Assembly: GCA_016618085.1 (NCBI GenBank) | Contig: JABLTG010000305.1 | Location: 1-10,169, forward strand | Direction: 5' to 3' | Source: Neovahlkampfia damariscottae | Taxonomy: Eukaryota > Heterolobosea > Selenaionea > Neovahlkampfiida > Neovahlkampfiidae | DNA: 10,169 bases | In this document: piece after piece, positions 1-6,201 of the stretch | Numbering within the stretch: the first letter of the stretch is position 1 | Layout: the number at the start of each line of letters is the position of its first letter | Translations under genes and position numbers: made by a program | The notes under the pieces: model-generated | The model's input: the letters and a program-made list of their open reading frames with translations, nothing else | Databases searched by the model: none | Told to the model about the DNA's origin: nothing

Positions 1-49
1 AAAACATCAAAAATACATTCAATCAATAACAACAAAGTAAATTTAATTT

Positions 50-355
50 TTAATTATTTCTTAATCGTGGCACTGATACTTCCATCATTTCCTCTATTTG
101 ACTTCTTCGTTTTTCTTTAATTTTGTTCATTACATTTTCGTTGAAAACTTCCCAGTCAGTTATATCTTTACTTGGTTCTTTTTTGGGTTGTTCAATTGGA
201 ATTGGATCATCCCTCATTGTAACTGACGAGCCACAACAGCTACTATTTTTAATATTCTGGATAGCATATGCTCCGGCAACAACTAAAGGACTTAAGAAAC
301 TAGTTATTAAATTTATACCTGAAATAACTAGCAAAGCAATTTCAACACCGCTCAT
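50..355 (-). CDS. Small N-terminally membrane-anchored protein, unknown function
   Basis: The protein has 101 residues. A long hydrophobic stretch at about residues 5-32 should form one membrane span, with a Cys-Cys pair just after it (about residues 40-41). The remainder is hydrophilic and charged, with a Pro/Glu/Lys-rich linker and a Lys/Arg-rich helix near the C-terminus. The start is supported by an AT-rich block directly upstream on the minus strand. It is the last gene of the minus-strand block in the window and ends in TAA. I recognise no family. A small virion or host-membrane protein of a PLV is a reasonable inference, and the intact frame and promoter-like block make it a credible gene. 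Confidence 0.7.
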   Translation of the reverse strand: MSGVEIALLVISGINLITSFLSPLVVAGAYAIQNIKNSSCCGSSVTMRDDPIPIEQPKKEPSKDITDWEVFNENVMNKIKEKRRSQIEEMMEVSVPRLRNN

Positions 356-370
356 TTATATATTTATAAT
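356..370 (-). promoter_or_regulatory. Start-proximal AT block of the 50-355 gene
   Basis: The minus strand reads ATTATAAATATATAA directly before the ATG. Confidence 0.4.
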
Positions 371-592
371 CTAAAAAAATTCCAAAAGATCAGATTTTGG
401 CATTTTATCAAATATGTAATTTTTAAAGTCTTTAGTAAATGATCTTCCTATCAATAAAACCATATCATCAACAAACTTTTTCTTTTCTTCATTTGTTAAT
501 TTAGACATAATGATCAACATAAAATTAAATAAATTGTTTAAATTAACCATTTTATAACCTGCATAATAAGACAAAACACTTATATATTCCAT
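371..592 (-). CDS. Small protein of unknown function
   Basis: The protein has 73 residues. The N-terminal part is aromatic and hydrophobic, with repeated Asn-Leu-Phe, and the C-terminal 45 residues are Lys-rich and helical, ending Leu-Leu-Glu-Phe-Phe. I chose the start at 592 because the preceding bases (ATTAATATAT on the minus strand) match the start-proximal block of the neighbouring genes. An internal Met at 508 would give a 45-residue soluble protein but lacks that block. The gene ends in TAG, 15 bases before the start of the 50-355 gene. No family is recognised. Confidence 0.55.
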   Translation of the reverse strand: MEYISVLSYYAGYKMVNLNNLFNFMLIIMSKLTNEEKKKFVDDMVLLIGRSFTKDFKNYIFDKMPKSDLLEFF

Positions 593-605
593 ATATATTA
601 ATACT
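593..605 (-). promoter_or_regulatory. Start-proximal AT block of the 371-592 gene
   Basis: The minus strand reads AGTATTAATATAT directly before the ATG. It overlaps the stop of the probable ATPase tail reading. Confidence 0.4.
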
Positions 606-705
606 TGATTTTATAATTTTTAAAATTTTCTGGTGCTTTTCCAACATAATACTTTTGTGTCAAATTATCTTCTTCATCTTCATTCCCACCATCTTCAACA
701 TCCAT
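598..705 (-). CDS. Probable out-of-frame C-terminal tail of the packaging ATPase, or a tiny separate gene
   Basis: A 35-codon reading from ATG at 705 carries an acidic patch (Asp/Glu-rich, about residues 2-13) followed by a Tyr/Lys-rich end. The same frame is open back to 732, upstream of the ATPase stop, and would add a hydrophobic strand ahead of the acidic patch. The frame is -1 relative to the ATPase, and the only room for a switch is about 723-735, where the pentamer AAAGT is duplicated in tandem. The ATG lacks the AT block found at other starts, and the reading ends just before the 592 start. This favours a broken ATPase tail over a separate gene. Confidence 0.45.
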   Translation of the reverse strand: MDVEDGGNEDEEDNLTQKYYVGKAPENFKNYKIKY

Positions 706-722
706 TAAAAGAAATTGATACT

Positions 723-1283
723 TTACTTTGTATTAGTTTCTAAATATTTCTTTGCTTCTTTCAATGTTTCAAATTCAAACATAAAATTTTCATAAATTGC
801 TTCTATCGATAACTTTTTTGTCTGTTTGAATGTGATAAAATATGTACTACATTCTCTCAATAGTGTTGGTAATTCTTTAATGTATTGGGTGGTGAATATA
901 AAAAGAATATTCGGGTGTCTGAACGTTGAAATTATTTTCTTGAACTTTGCACTTTCAAAATTAATCGAACCAATACAATCATCAAATATCACAAACGCAG
1001 GGGGAGCTTTGCCATGTTTTTTATGTTGCTTAATTTGAATATTGTACAAATTGATCAATGTATCTTCCTTATATTGTGAGTGTACATATTCTTTTGGTAG
1101 ATAATCATAAGTTCCGTTCCATTTAGTTGGGCAAAAACATAATCCATATTTTAATTTTTTAGTTCTAAACAATTCAGTAATCAAATATTTGATCATATAA
1201 GTTTTTCCACTTTTAGGTGCAGCACAAATGAAAGAAATATTCGGTAAATTATTCATCATTAATTCAAAGGGGTCTTTTTCCAT
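723..1283 (-). CDS. Viral genome-packaging ATPase (A32-like, FtsK/HerA superfamily)
   Basis: This P-loop ATPase should power translocation of viral DNA into the capsid. Walker A lies at residues 21-28 (AAPKSGKT, with Ala in place of the usual first Gly). Walker B is at about residues 97-102, a hydrophobic strand ending Phe-Asp-Asp. After it come an Arg-His pair (122-123), a hydrophobic strand ending Thr-Thr-Gln (131-133), and Leu-Leu-Arg (141-143) as a possible arginine finger; this order is usual for packaging ATPases of PLVs, virophages and nucleocytoviruses. The frame is 186 residues, somewhat short. A -1 frame opens within 12 bases of the stop and continues to 598, so the C-terminus may be cut by a frame break. 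Its position next to the capsid genes fits the role. Confidence 0.88.
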   Translation of the reverse strand: MEKDPFELMMNNLPNISFICAAPKSGKTYMIKYLITELFRTKKLKYGLCFCPTKWNGTYDYLPKEYVHSQYKEDTLINLYNIQIKQHKKHGKAPPAFVIFDDCIGSINFESAKFKKIISTFRHPNILFIFTTQYIKELPTLLRECSTYFITFKQTKKLSIEAIYENFMFEFETLKEAKKYLETNTK

Positions 1284-1300
1284 ACTATAATATTAAATTA
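1284..1300 (-). promoter_or_regulatory. Start-proximal AT block of the packaging ATPase gene
   Basis: The minus strand reads TAATTTAATATTATAGT directly before the ATG, filling most of the 25-base gap to the capsid gene stop. Confidence 0.45.
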
Positions 1301-1308
1301 TATTTTAT

Positions 1309-2520
1309 TTACAAAGTTTCAATTATTCCATCTGAAATTACATATCTACTAGCTGATCTAATATGAACAATAATGTCAGTTTGTGCAGCCAAAGCAGCAA
1401 AATTAACCGTTAATTGGACATCATTTTCTTCAAAAAATCTACCACCGTGATATCTTTTAAATTCTGAAGTTTCAACTTTATGATCATTAGCATAACTAAC
1501 AATAAATTCATTACCTGAAGCGGTACCAGAAAGAAGATTTTTCCACCCTTTTAATTCTAATTTTGGTAAAATAATTCTATCATAATAAGTTTTAGTAATA
1601 TCCTGTTGAAGTCCATAGTTAAGGTATTTACCACCTGATTTTACATTCCATGAAGTAGGAGCAATGAATGTGTCTGTATAATCTGAAGCATCATTTGTAT
1701 TACTTAATGCAGAAGCTCTTAAGAACACCAAAAAGTCAATAATTCTTTTACCTTTGACTTGTGGTAAATTTAATACAACTGAAGTATCATTTTGTGCCAT
1801 CGATTTTGTGACAATGGTGTGATCGACATTAAATGATGCTTGTGTAATAAGACCGTTATTAGAATATGATTTACTGACAGCTTCAATAATACTTTTTTTA
1901 GCATTAATATATTCTAAATCTAAATATGTGTCTGTAATTGAAAAAGTAGGATTTGTTTTATCAGTTTGAATGCAATATCTTACATTGTCTCTCAAGTAAC
2001 CTTTGATTTCAACATCACCTTTTAAAAGAAATCTTGGTAATGGTTTTGATAATAATGCAAATAGCAATTTAAGAGGAATATTAAAAGTTTGTGCAGAACC
2101 TGCTAAGGTATCTCCAGTACCAGATGAAGCAATACCAAGTTGTTGGGAAATACATGCATATTCATCTGAATTTTTGTATTGTTTTAAATTATGAAAAACA
2201 CAATCTGGATAAGCTGTATCTACAACATCACCATTTTGTTTAATTTCAAATTTATAAAACATTTCCAAACCCAAAGCATTCACACCTCTAATGTAAGTAC
2301 CTCCTGATCCTGTTATTGGTGAAATAACCGTTACAAGCGATGCATTATTTAAAAATTTCATACCACTTGGTTTTAATTTCCATGTAGCTGTAGTATTAAA
2401 TGCTGGTGTATTTGTTTCATCACAAGAAACTCTTTCATTAGTGACATCTCCTATAATTTTACCATTTTGTAAAAGTTGCATAAGGTGTAATCTATCATCA
2501 TCAAAAAATTGATCTTTCAT
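1309..2520 (-). CDS. Major capsid protein, double jelly-roll type (PLV-like)
   Basis: About 403 residues, rich in beta-strand-type sequence with Gly/Ser/Thr loops. It should form the trimeric hexon-like capsomer of an icosahedral capsid. I identify it from the overall texture, from an N-terminal Asp-Arg-Leu helix of the DRLHLMQLL type, from a C-terminal strand of the kind VHIRSASRYVI, and from lying between ATPase and penton genes. This is recognition by eye and not a search. An upstream in-frame ATG at 2583 would overlap the penton gene by about 40 bases. I prefer 2520 because it sits right after the penton stop and behind TATTATTAT. It is somewhat short for PLV capsid proteins but has no internal break. 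Confidence 0.8.
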   Translation of the reverse strand: MKDQFFDDDRLHLMQLLQNGKIIGDVTNERVSCDETNTPAFNTTATWKLKPSGMKFLNNASLVTVISPITGSGGTYIRGVNALGLEMFYKFEIKQNGDVVDTAYPDCVFHNLKQYKNSDEYACISQQLGIASSGTGDTLAGSAQTFNIPLKLLFALLSKPLPRFLLKGDVEIKGYLRDNVRYCIQTDKTNPTFSITDTYLDLEYINAKKSIIEAVSKSYSNNGLITQASFNVDHTIVTKSMAQNDTSVVLNLPQVKGKRIIDFLVFLRASALSNTNDASDYTDTFIAPTSWNVKSGGKYLNYGLQQDITKTYYDRIILPKLELKGWKNLLSGTASGNEFIVSYANDHKVETSEFKRYHGGRFFEENDVQLTVNFAALAAQTDIIVHIRSASRYVISDGIIETL

Positions 2521-2535
2521 ATAATAATATGTTAG
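2521..2535 (-). promoter_or_regulatory. Start-proximal AT block of the major capsid gene
   Basis: The minus strand reads CTAACATATTATTAT directly before ATG 2520. This is the main reason for choosing that start over the in-frame ATG at 2583. Confidence 0.45.
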
Positions 2536-2542
2536 AAGAAAA

Positions 2543-3265
2543 TTATTGTTCAATTGTAAAAAACAAAATATAATTAATTCCATTTAATAAAATTAAATTA
2601 TTTTCATCATCAAATAATTCTATACTTAGTTGTTCAATTCGATTTTGTTTGTTTTTTATATTGTTTATAATGTTTGTACTGTCCATTAAATAATTATATT
2701 CCCCTTGATTGACAGAATTAGGGATAATAAAGCTCTGTGTTAGTCCACTTATATTACTGTCAAGAAGATTGTTAATTTCTTTAATTTTCAATTTAAAATA
2801 TTTTGTCCCTGATAAATCATACATGTTTGTGCTATAGATATCAGATGTTGGTGCTGTGGTACTTGCAAGAAATCCGAGGATCTTCGCTAAACTGCTATTA
2901 CTTGCAAATTTATAAATAATACTTGCGGAAGATTGAAATCTAAATTTTTGAGTGGTCGAGCTTTGAGAAATGGTAAAAGTTGTACCGAACCCATTTGTAT
3001 TCAATTGAGTTTGAATTTCAGTAGCTAGAGTTGATGGAGTGTAAAATCCTTTGGTTAAATTAAAAGAATAATCAGTGCTTGCATTTTCGACGGTAATAAC
3101 ATTGTTATTATCATGAATTAAATATTGAGTATTTGGAATGATACAACCAGTTAATTTAATATTTTTCACATTTTCATAAACAGTTTTTGGTCTATAAATC
3201 CACTGGTTATTGCTTGTTTCTAAAACATCTCTTCTTGAACTATCAATAACTATATTTGTTAGCAT
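2543..3265 (-). CDS. Penton-like minor capsid protein (single jelly-roll, PLV-like)
   Basis: About 240 residues. The N-terminus runs from an 'IVIDSSRRD' opening into an aromatic strand, then 'VKNIKLTGCIIPNTQYLI' (about residues 33-50) and an Asn-Asn turn. A Gly-Phe/Tyr-Thr-Pro-Ser-Thr-Leu segment follows, with a Gln/Asn-rich helix before the next strand. This order (strand at the Pro-Asn, NNxI, G-[FY]-[YT] then L-x-x-x-I-Q-x-x-L-N) is what I recall for the minor capsid/penton protein of PLVs and some nucleocytoviruses, which plugs the five-fold vertices. The gene lies directly upstream of the major capsid gene, 22 bases apart, as expected of a shell module. Its start has TTTTATAT immediately ahead. 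Confidence 0.72.
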   Translation of the reverse strand: MLTNIVIDSSRRDVLETSNNQWIYRPKTVYENVKNIKLTGCIIPNTQYLIHDNNNVITVENASTDYSFNLTKGFYTPSTLATEIQTQLNTNGFGTTFTISQSSTTQKFRFQSSASIIYKFASNSSLAKILGFLASTTAPTSDIYSTNMYDLSGTKYFKLKIKEINNLLDSNISGLTQSFIIPNSVNQGEYNYLMDSTNIINNIKNKQNRIEQLSIELFDDENNLILLNGINYILFFTIEQ

Positions 3266-3319
3266 ATATAAAATTGAATGACATTATATTTAGGCATCTG
3301 TTAAAATTAATATTGTGTC
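3266..3319 (-). promoter_or_regulatory. Upstream gap of the penton-like gene
   Basis: This 54-base AT-rich gap lies between the fibre frame-C stop and the penton start. AATTTTATAT stands directly before the ATG. I see no further element in the rest of the gap. Confidence 0.35.
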
Positions 3320-4755
3320 TTAATTTCCTTTTACTTTCCACGAATAAGCTAATGTAGAACCAGCACCACCAGTTATATCGTAGATTATTTGATAAATTGT
3401 GTCATTAGCAGGAAGATTGGAAAATGATGTGGATCCATAAGCAAACATGCCCCCCCCACCCAACCATTGGTATAGTACATACATTTACGGCGTTAACAAC
3501 ATCATAAATTCTAGCTTCACAATCAGTTCCTCCATCTATGTTAGCAAAAATAGAAAATTGAGTTAATGTTTTGCCATAAAATGTTCCTAATACTGTAGAT
3601 GCCGCAGACAAACCTACAGAGCTTCCACCATTAAAAAGAACAATATCATCAATGCATGCCACTGTACCATCTTTATCTTGTAGTGTTTGCGTTCGATTGC
3701 CTGTGAATGTTCCAGTTATTATTCCACTTGTTGTTGATGCTTTTTTTAATATTAAACTACCCTCTGTTACTTTATTACCTGTGCTGTACGTTGATCCTTT
3801 TGTGTATACTTTAGCACCTGTTGCCAAAGCAGTAGCTGGTGCTTCATCACCAAATACTGAATAAGCAGATGCTATAGTTACAGGTTGAAAATATAAAGGT
3901 GTCCAAGCTGTTGCCTCATAGTTGTTGCTGCCAACGACTGCAACTTTGGTTGATGACACTGTAGATGTTCCCATAATCGGACATGCATCATTAGCCGTAA
4001 TCCCATTATAAACTGTTTTTATAGCCCAATTATAAGCTAAACCTCCTGTTTCACCACCAAATAAACAGCCGTTGTTAACTATCGTATTGAATAACATTTT
4101 ACCTGTTCCATTTGCATCTATAGAAATGTTATCGTTTGTGCCTATAGAAGTAATTGCATTAGTTTTTATTGAATTGCTAAATGTTTTTACTCCAGCAATT
4201 GTTTGAGCTCCAGCATTCATAATAAAATCAGCACTAACTCCGACATCTGGTAATGTATATATTCTGTTGGCCGTGGTATCATTCACATTTATAATTTGAC
4301 TAAAATTTGTATTACTGATTTTGATTTGATTTGTTGCTTCAACAATTTCTACTTCTTTATTTGCTTTTACTCTATCAACTTCTACTTTATACTCTGTTGT
4401 TGTTCCATCACGATATAAAATTGGCTGACTACCAATAAAATAACCACGATTATTTGGATCATCATGTGGAATATTCATATTTCCATTTAATGTTATCGCA
4501 CTTGTGGTTATTGAATTAACGCCTGTCATATTGTTACTGTCATCAATAGTTATCCCTGATGTTTGAACACCTTTTGCTCCTCCATCACCTAACAATGGTA
4601 TTATCTGTGATGTTTGATGAAGCAGTGACAACATTAGGTATAGTAATAGTAGATGAAACATTTAAATTTGTAATATTTGCATTTTCAATGGTTGCAGTAT
4701 CTGTTGAAAAGCTTGGAATATTATTAATATTTCCTGTTGACTTTGGAAAACTCAT
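3320..4755 (-). CDS. Fibre/receptor-binding-like structural protein, broken into three frames
   Basis: Three consecutive frames together encode about 477 residues. Frame A runs from ATG 4755 (with ATTATAA upstream) to TGA at 4585-4587. Frame B runs from there to TAA at 3405. Frame C carries the last 42 or so codons to TAA at 3320. Frames B and C are each +1 relative to the one before. The texture is that of phage and PLV fibres: an Asn/Thr/Ile-rich N-terminal stalk, a 'DGGAKGVQTSGITIDDSNN' segment, 'TLPDVG' followed by 'AGVKTFSNS', then a Gly/Thr/Ser-rich beta region and a compact C-terminal beta domain with Cys residues. It probably forms a trimeric spike for host attachment. The second break is next to a run of eight G. 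Either break could be an indel error, a decayed copy or recoding. The Met at 4661 is not a credible start. Confidence 0.68.
3450..3457. repeat. Eight-C homopolymer at the second fibre frame break
   Basis: On the coding strand this is G8, preceded by GGGT. Seven (or ten) G would place the fibre C-terminal frame in phase with the body of the protein. It is a very G-rich tract for an AT-rich region. Confidence 0.85.
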
Positions 4756-4796
4756 TTATAATATTGAGACATATATTTTTTGTTAGCCTATAATAT
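4756..4796. promoter_or_regulatory. Shared 41-base divergent promoter region
   Basis: This gap separates the fibre start (minus) from the plus-strand membrane protein start. AATATTATAA lies directly before the minus ATG and CTATAATAT directly before the plus ATG, so each direction has its own copy of the AT block. Untranslated leaders must be very short. Confidence 0.5.
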
Positions 4797-5114
4797 ATGT
4801 CTATCTTTCAAAGTATAGGTCAATTCAGTTCAATAATCGGAGACAGAATTAATTCAGCATTTGATCCTACAAATCATGGTTTTCTTGATGGTAATTTTGA
4901 TGACTTTCAACTTGGTTTTCAAAGAGCTGGTGGTCTAATTCCTAATGTAATTTCGAACAATATTCAAACAATAACAAAAGGCACAGGACAGGGATTTAAA
5001 AATCTATTGGATCCGTTAACTTACTCACCTAGCTTTTATATGATTGCAGGAGGTGGAATATTAGCTTTACTTATATTTGGCTATATAGCTGTGAAGGTCG
5101 GTAAATACGTATAA
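4797..5114 (+). CDS. Single-span membrane protein, unknown function
   Basis: The protein has 105 residues. The first 75 are soluble, with Phe, Gly, Asn and Gln prominent, including 'FDPTNHGFLDGNFDDFQLGF' at about residues 22-41. A clear hydrophobic span covers about residues 80-99, followed by a short basic end (Lys-Val-Gly-Lys-Tyr-Val). This is a tail-anchored layout with most of the protein on one side of the membrane. It is the only complete plus-strand gene in the window and sits back to back with the fibre gene behind TATAATAT. A minor virion or membrane-remodelling protein is an inference; no family is recognised. Confidence 0.75.
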   Translation: MSIFQSIGQFSSIIGDRINSAFDPTNHGFLDGNFDDFQLGFQRAGGLIPNVISNNIQTITKGTGQGFKNLLDPLTYSPSFYMIAGGGILALLIFGYIAVKVGKYV

Positions 5115-5134
5115 ATCTTAATAAATAAAAAGAT
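5115..5134. terminator. Weak AT-rich stem with AATAAA between convergent genes
   Basis: ATCTT at 5115-5119 can pair with AAGAT at 5130-5134 around an AT loop that contains AATAAA (5120-5125). It lies in the 32-base gap where the plus-strand membrane gene meets the 5147-5438 gene tail to tail. It could end or polyadenylate transcripts, but such words are common in AT-rich DNA. Confidence 0.25.
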
Positions 5135-5146
5135 CTATAATTTAAA

Positions 5147-5438
5147 TTATTTAAAATAAATTTCTTCGATCATATCACTGAAGAAATGAACATATTTTTG
5201 TATTTTTTCAATTTCATCATCATTAAATTCAGATAATGAAATTTTATATTCAGTTGCAATTTTTAACATTAATATTAATATCATCTTTATGTGGATAAAT
5301 ATTAGTTTTTAAATATTGCAATATTATTTTTATATTTAATTCTTTTAATTTATTCAACTCTTCATTTTCTGGGAATTTTTTAATAATAAAATCAATAAAA
5401 TTTATATATTTCTGTTTTACTAATTCTTCAATTTTCAT
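5147..5438 (-). CDS. Small Lys/Ile-rich helical protein with a +1 frame break
   Basis: ATG 5438 is preceded by a strong AT block (AATATAATATATAA). The first frame gives 62 residues, Lys/Glu/Ile-rich and helical, ending at TGA 5250-5252. A +1 frame overlaps it and continues to TAA at 5147 with about 40 more residues of the same kind (acidic and helical, with an Asp-Asp-Glu-Ile-Glu stretch and an aromatic end). Read together, about 96 residues fill the interval up to the convergent plus-strand gene. The switch must come before 5250 and may be at GTTA (5264-5267) or at the TGA. The +1 part could instead start at its own ATG near 5285. Function unknown. Confidence 0.5.
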
Positions 5439-5456
5439 TTATATATTATATTTATA
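5439..5456 (-). promoter_or_regulatory. Start-proximal AT block of the 5147-5438 gene
   Basis: The minus strand reads TATAAATATAATATATAA directly before the ATG, one of the longest copies of the block in the window. Confidence 0.45.
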
Positions 5457-5463
5457 TTATAAT

Positions 5464-5610
5464 TTATATATTTTCGTATTTATCAATTAAATTCTGATCA
5501 ATTTCTTTATTATAATTATTAAAAATTCGTCGAATAAAATTAAAATAATAAAATAAATATCCAAATAAAATAATAAATAATATTTCTAGCATAATAAAAT
5601 ACCTAAACAT
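5464..5610 (-). CDS. 48-residue membrane peptide
   Basis: A short intact reading runs from ATG 5610 to TAA 5464. About residues 8-25 are almost wholly hydrophobic and aromatic (Leu, Ile, Phe, Tyr) and form a clear membrane span. It is followed by a basic Arg-Arg pair and a polar Asn/Lys/Asp tail, so the tail probably faces the cytoplasmic or internal side. TTTAAATAAATA precedes the ATG. The gene fits exactly between its neighbours, 7 bases from the one upstream. Small single-span proteins are common in PLV-like genomes. AT-rich DNA readily yields hydrophobic reading frames, so a chance ORF remains possible. Confidence 0.5.
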   Translation of the reverse strand: MFRYFIMLEILFIILFGYLFYYFNFIRRIFNNYNKEIDQNLIDKYENI

Positions 5611-5617
5611 TATTTAT

Positions 5618-5782
5618 TTAAAAAAATGCATTAAAATTACCAAAATCTCCAAATCCACCAATTGATGGCATTACATCGATGATTGGTTTTGATACAGAAG
5701 GAGCGGAAACAGCAGGACCTGAAATTGACGATGCAAAGTTACTTATTTCATTGGTAATTCTAGCTTGGTAAGGGAACATCAT
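5618..5782 (-). CDS. Out-of-frame continuation of the multi-span membrane protein, or a coupled small gene
   Basis: This is a 54-codon reading beginning ATGATG and ending in a Gly/Phe/Asn-rich tail (Gly-Gly-Phe-Gly-Asp-Phe-Gly, last residues Phe-Phe). Its start overlaps the stop of the 5779-6177 gene (ATGA). It is in the -1 frame, and that frame is also open upstream of the ATG with a hydrophobic stretch that would lengthen the last membrane span of the neighbour. There is no AT block before the ATG. I therefore think it is the displaced C-terminus of the same protein (about 186 residues in total). Stop-restart coupling is the alternative. Confidence 0.5.
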   Translation of the reverse strand: MMFPYQARITNEISNFASSISGPAVSAPSVSKPIIDVMPSIGGFGDFGNFNAFF

Positions 5783-6177
5783 TCTGATAAATAAATACCA
5801 AGTAAATTTGAAATGGAACCTACAAGGAATGGTGTTATTGTGCTTGATAATGGCATATTAAAACCAGATAAAGCCCAAACTAAACCAACCATAACAACAC
5901 CTGATGAAATAGGTCTTGTAATTTTGCTTACGTTATTGACAGTTGAGTATTTTTTCAGTAACATACCAATAAAATCACCAGTAAATGATAAAGACAGTGA
6001 AGTAATACCAGCAAGCATACCATAAAGCCATATGCTGTTAATTCCATTAAACATTGAAAGAATATCATTATTGAAAAATATCTCTCTATTTTCAAGTAAG
6101 TAGTTTGATCCGATAATCGCAAAAACTGAAGAGTAAAAACCTTCACTCACATTTGACAATGATTTGTACAAGTTCAT
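5779..6177 (-). CDS. Multi-span membrane protein, unknown function
   Basis: The protein has 132 residues, with a soluble start and hydrophobic stretches near residues 14-28, 47-70, 87-106 and 110-130. The latter three look like membrane helices rich in Gly, Ser, Leu and Ile. Between the second and third is a basic loop (Lys-Lys-Tyr, then Lys-Ile-Thr-Arg-Pro). CTAATAATAT stands directly before the ATG. The frame ends in TGA, which no confidently ended gene in this window uses, and a -1 frame carries on to 5618. Possible roles include an inner-membrane component or a holin-like pore, but nothing in the sequence decides this. Confidence 0.65.
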   Translation of the reverse strand: MNLYKSLSNVSEGFYSSVFAIIGSNYLLENREIFFNNDILSMFNGINSIWLYGMLAGITSLSLSFTGDFIGMLLKKYSTVNNVSKITRPISSGVVMVGLVWALSGFNMPLSSTITPFLVGSISNLLGIYLSE

Positions 6178-6187
6178 ATATTATTAG
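6178..6187 (-). promoter_or_regulatory. Start-proximal AT block of the multi-span membrane gene
   Basis: The minus strand reads CTAATAATAT immediately before the ATG at 6177. Confidence 0.4.
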
Positions 6188-6201
6188 ATGCACATAAAAT
6201 T

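Noticed and set aside
826-1038. Plus-strand open frame inside the packaging ATPase gene
   Set aside because: It is antisense to the Walker B region of a recognisable ATPase, has no start-proximal AT block and reads as a shadow.
3652-3864. Plus-strand open frame opposite the fibre gene
   Set aside because: It is a Val/Pro-rich shadow of the Gly/Thr-rich fibre coding strand with no promoter-like block.
3405-4661. The middle fibre frame taken as a complete gene starting at 4661
   Set aside because: The first residues in that frame are an unrelated hydrophobic stretch, while the overlapping frame from 4755 has the start block and stalk-like sequence. Its C-terminal residues after the G8 run are also atypical.
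4559-4786. Plus-strand open frame opposite the fibre N-terminus
   Set aside because: It spans the fibre start and the divergent promoter. The minus-strand reading has fibre texture and the AT block, so this one is a shadow.
5813-6146. Open frames on both strands within the multi-span membrane gene
   Set aside because: They overlap a longer hydrophobic frame with a better start context.
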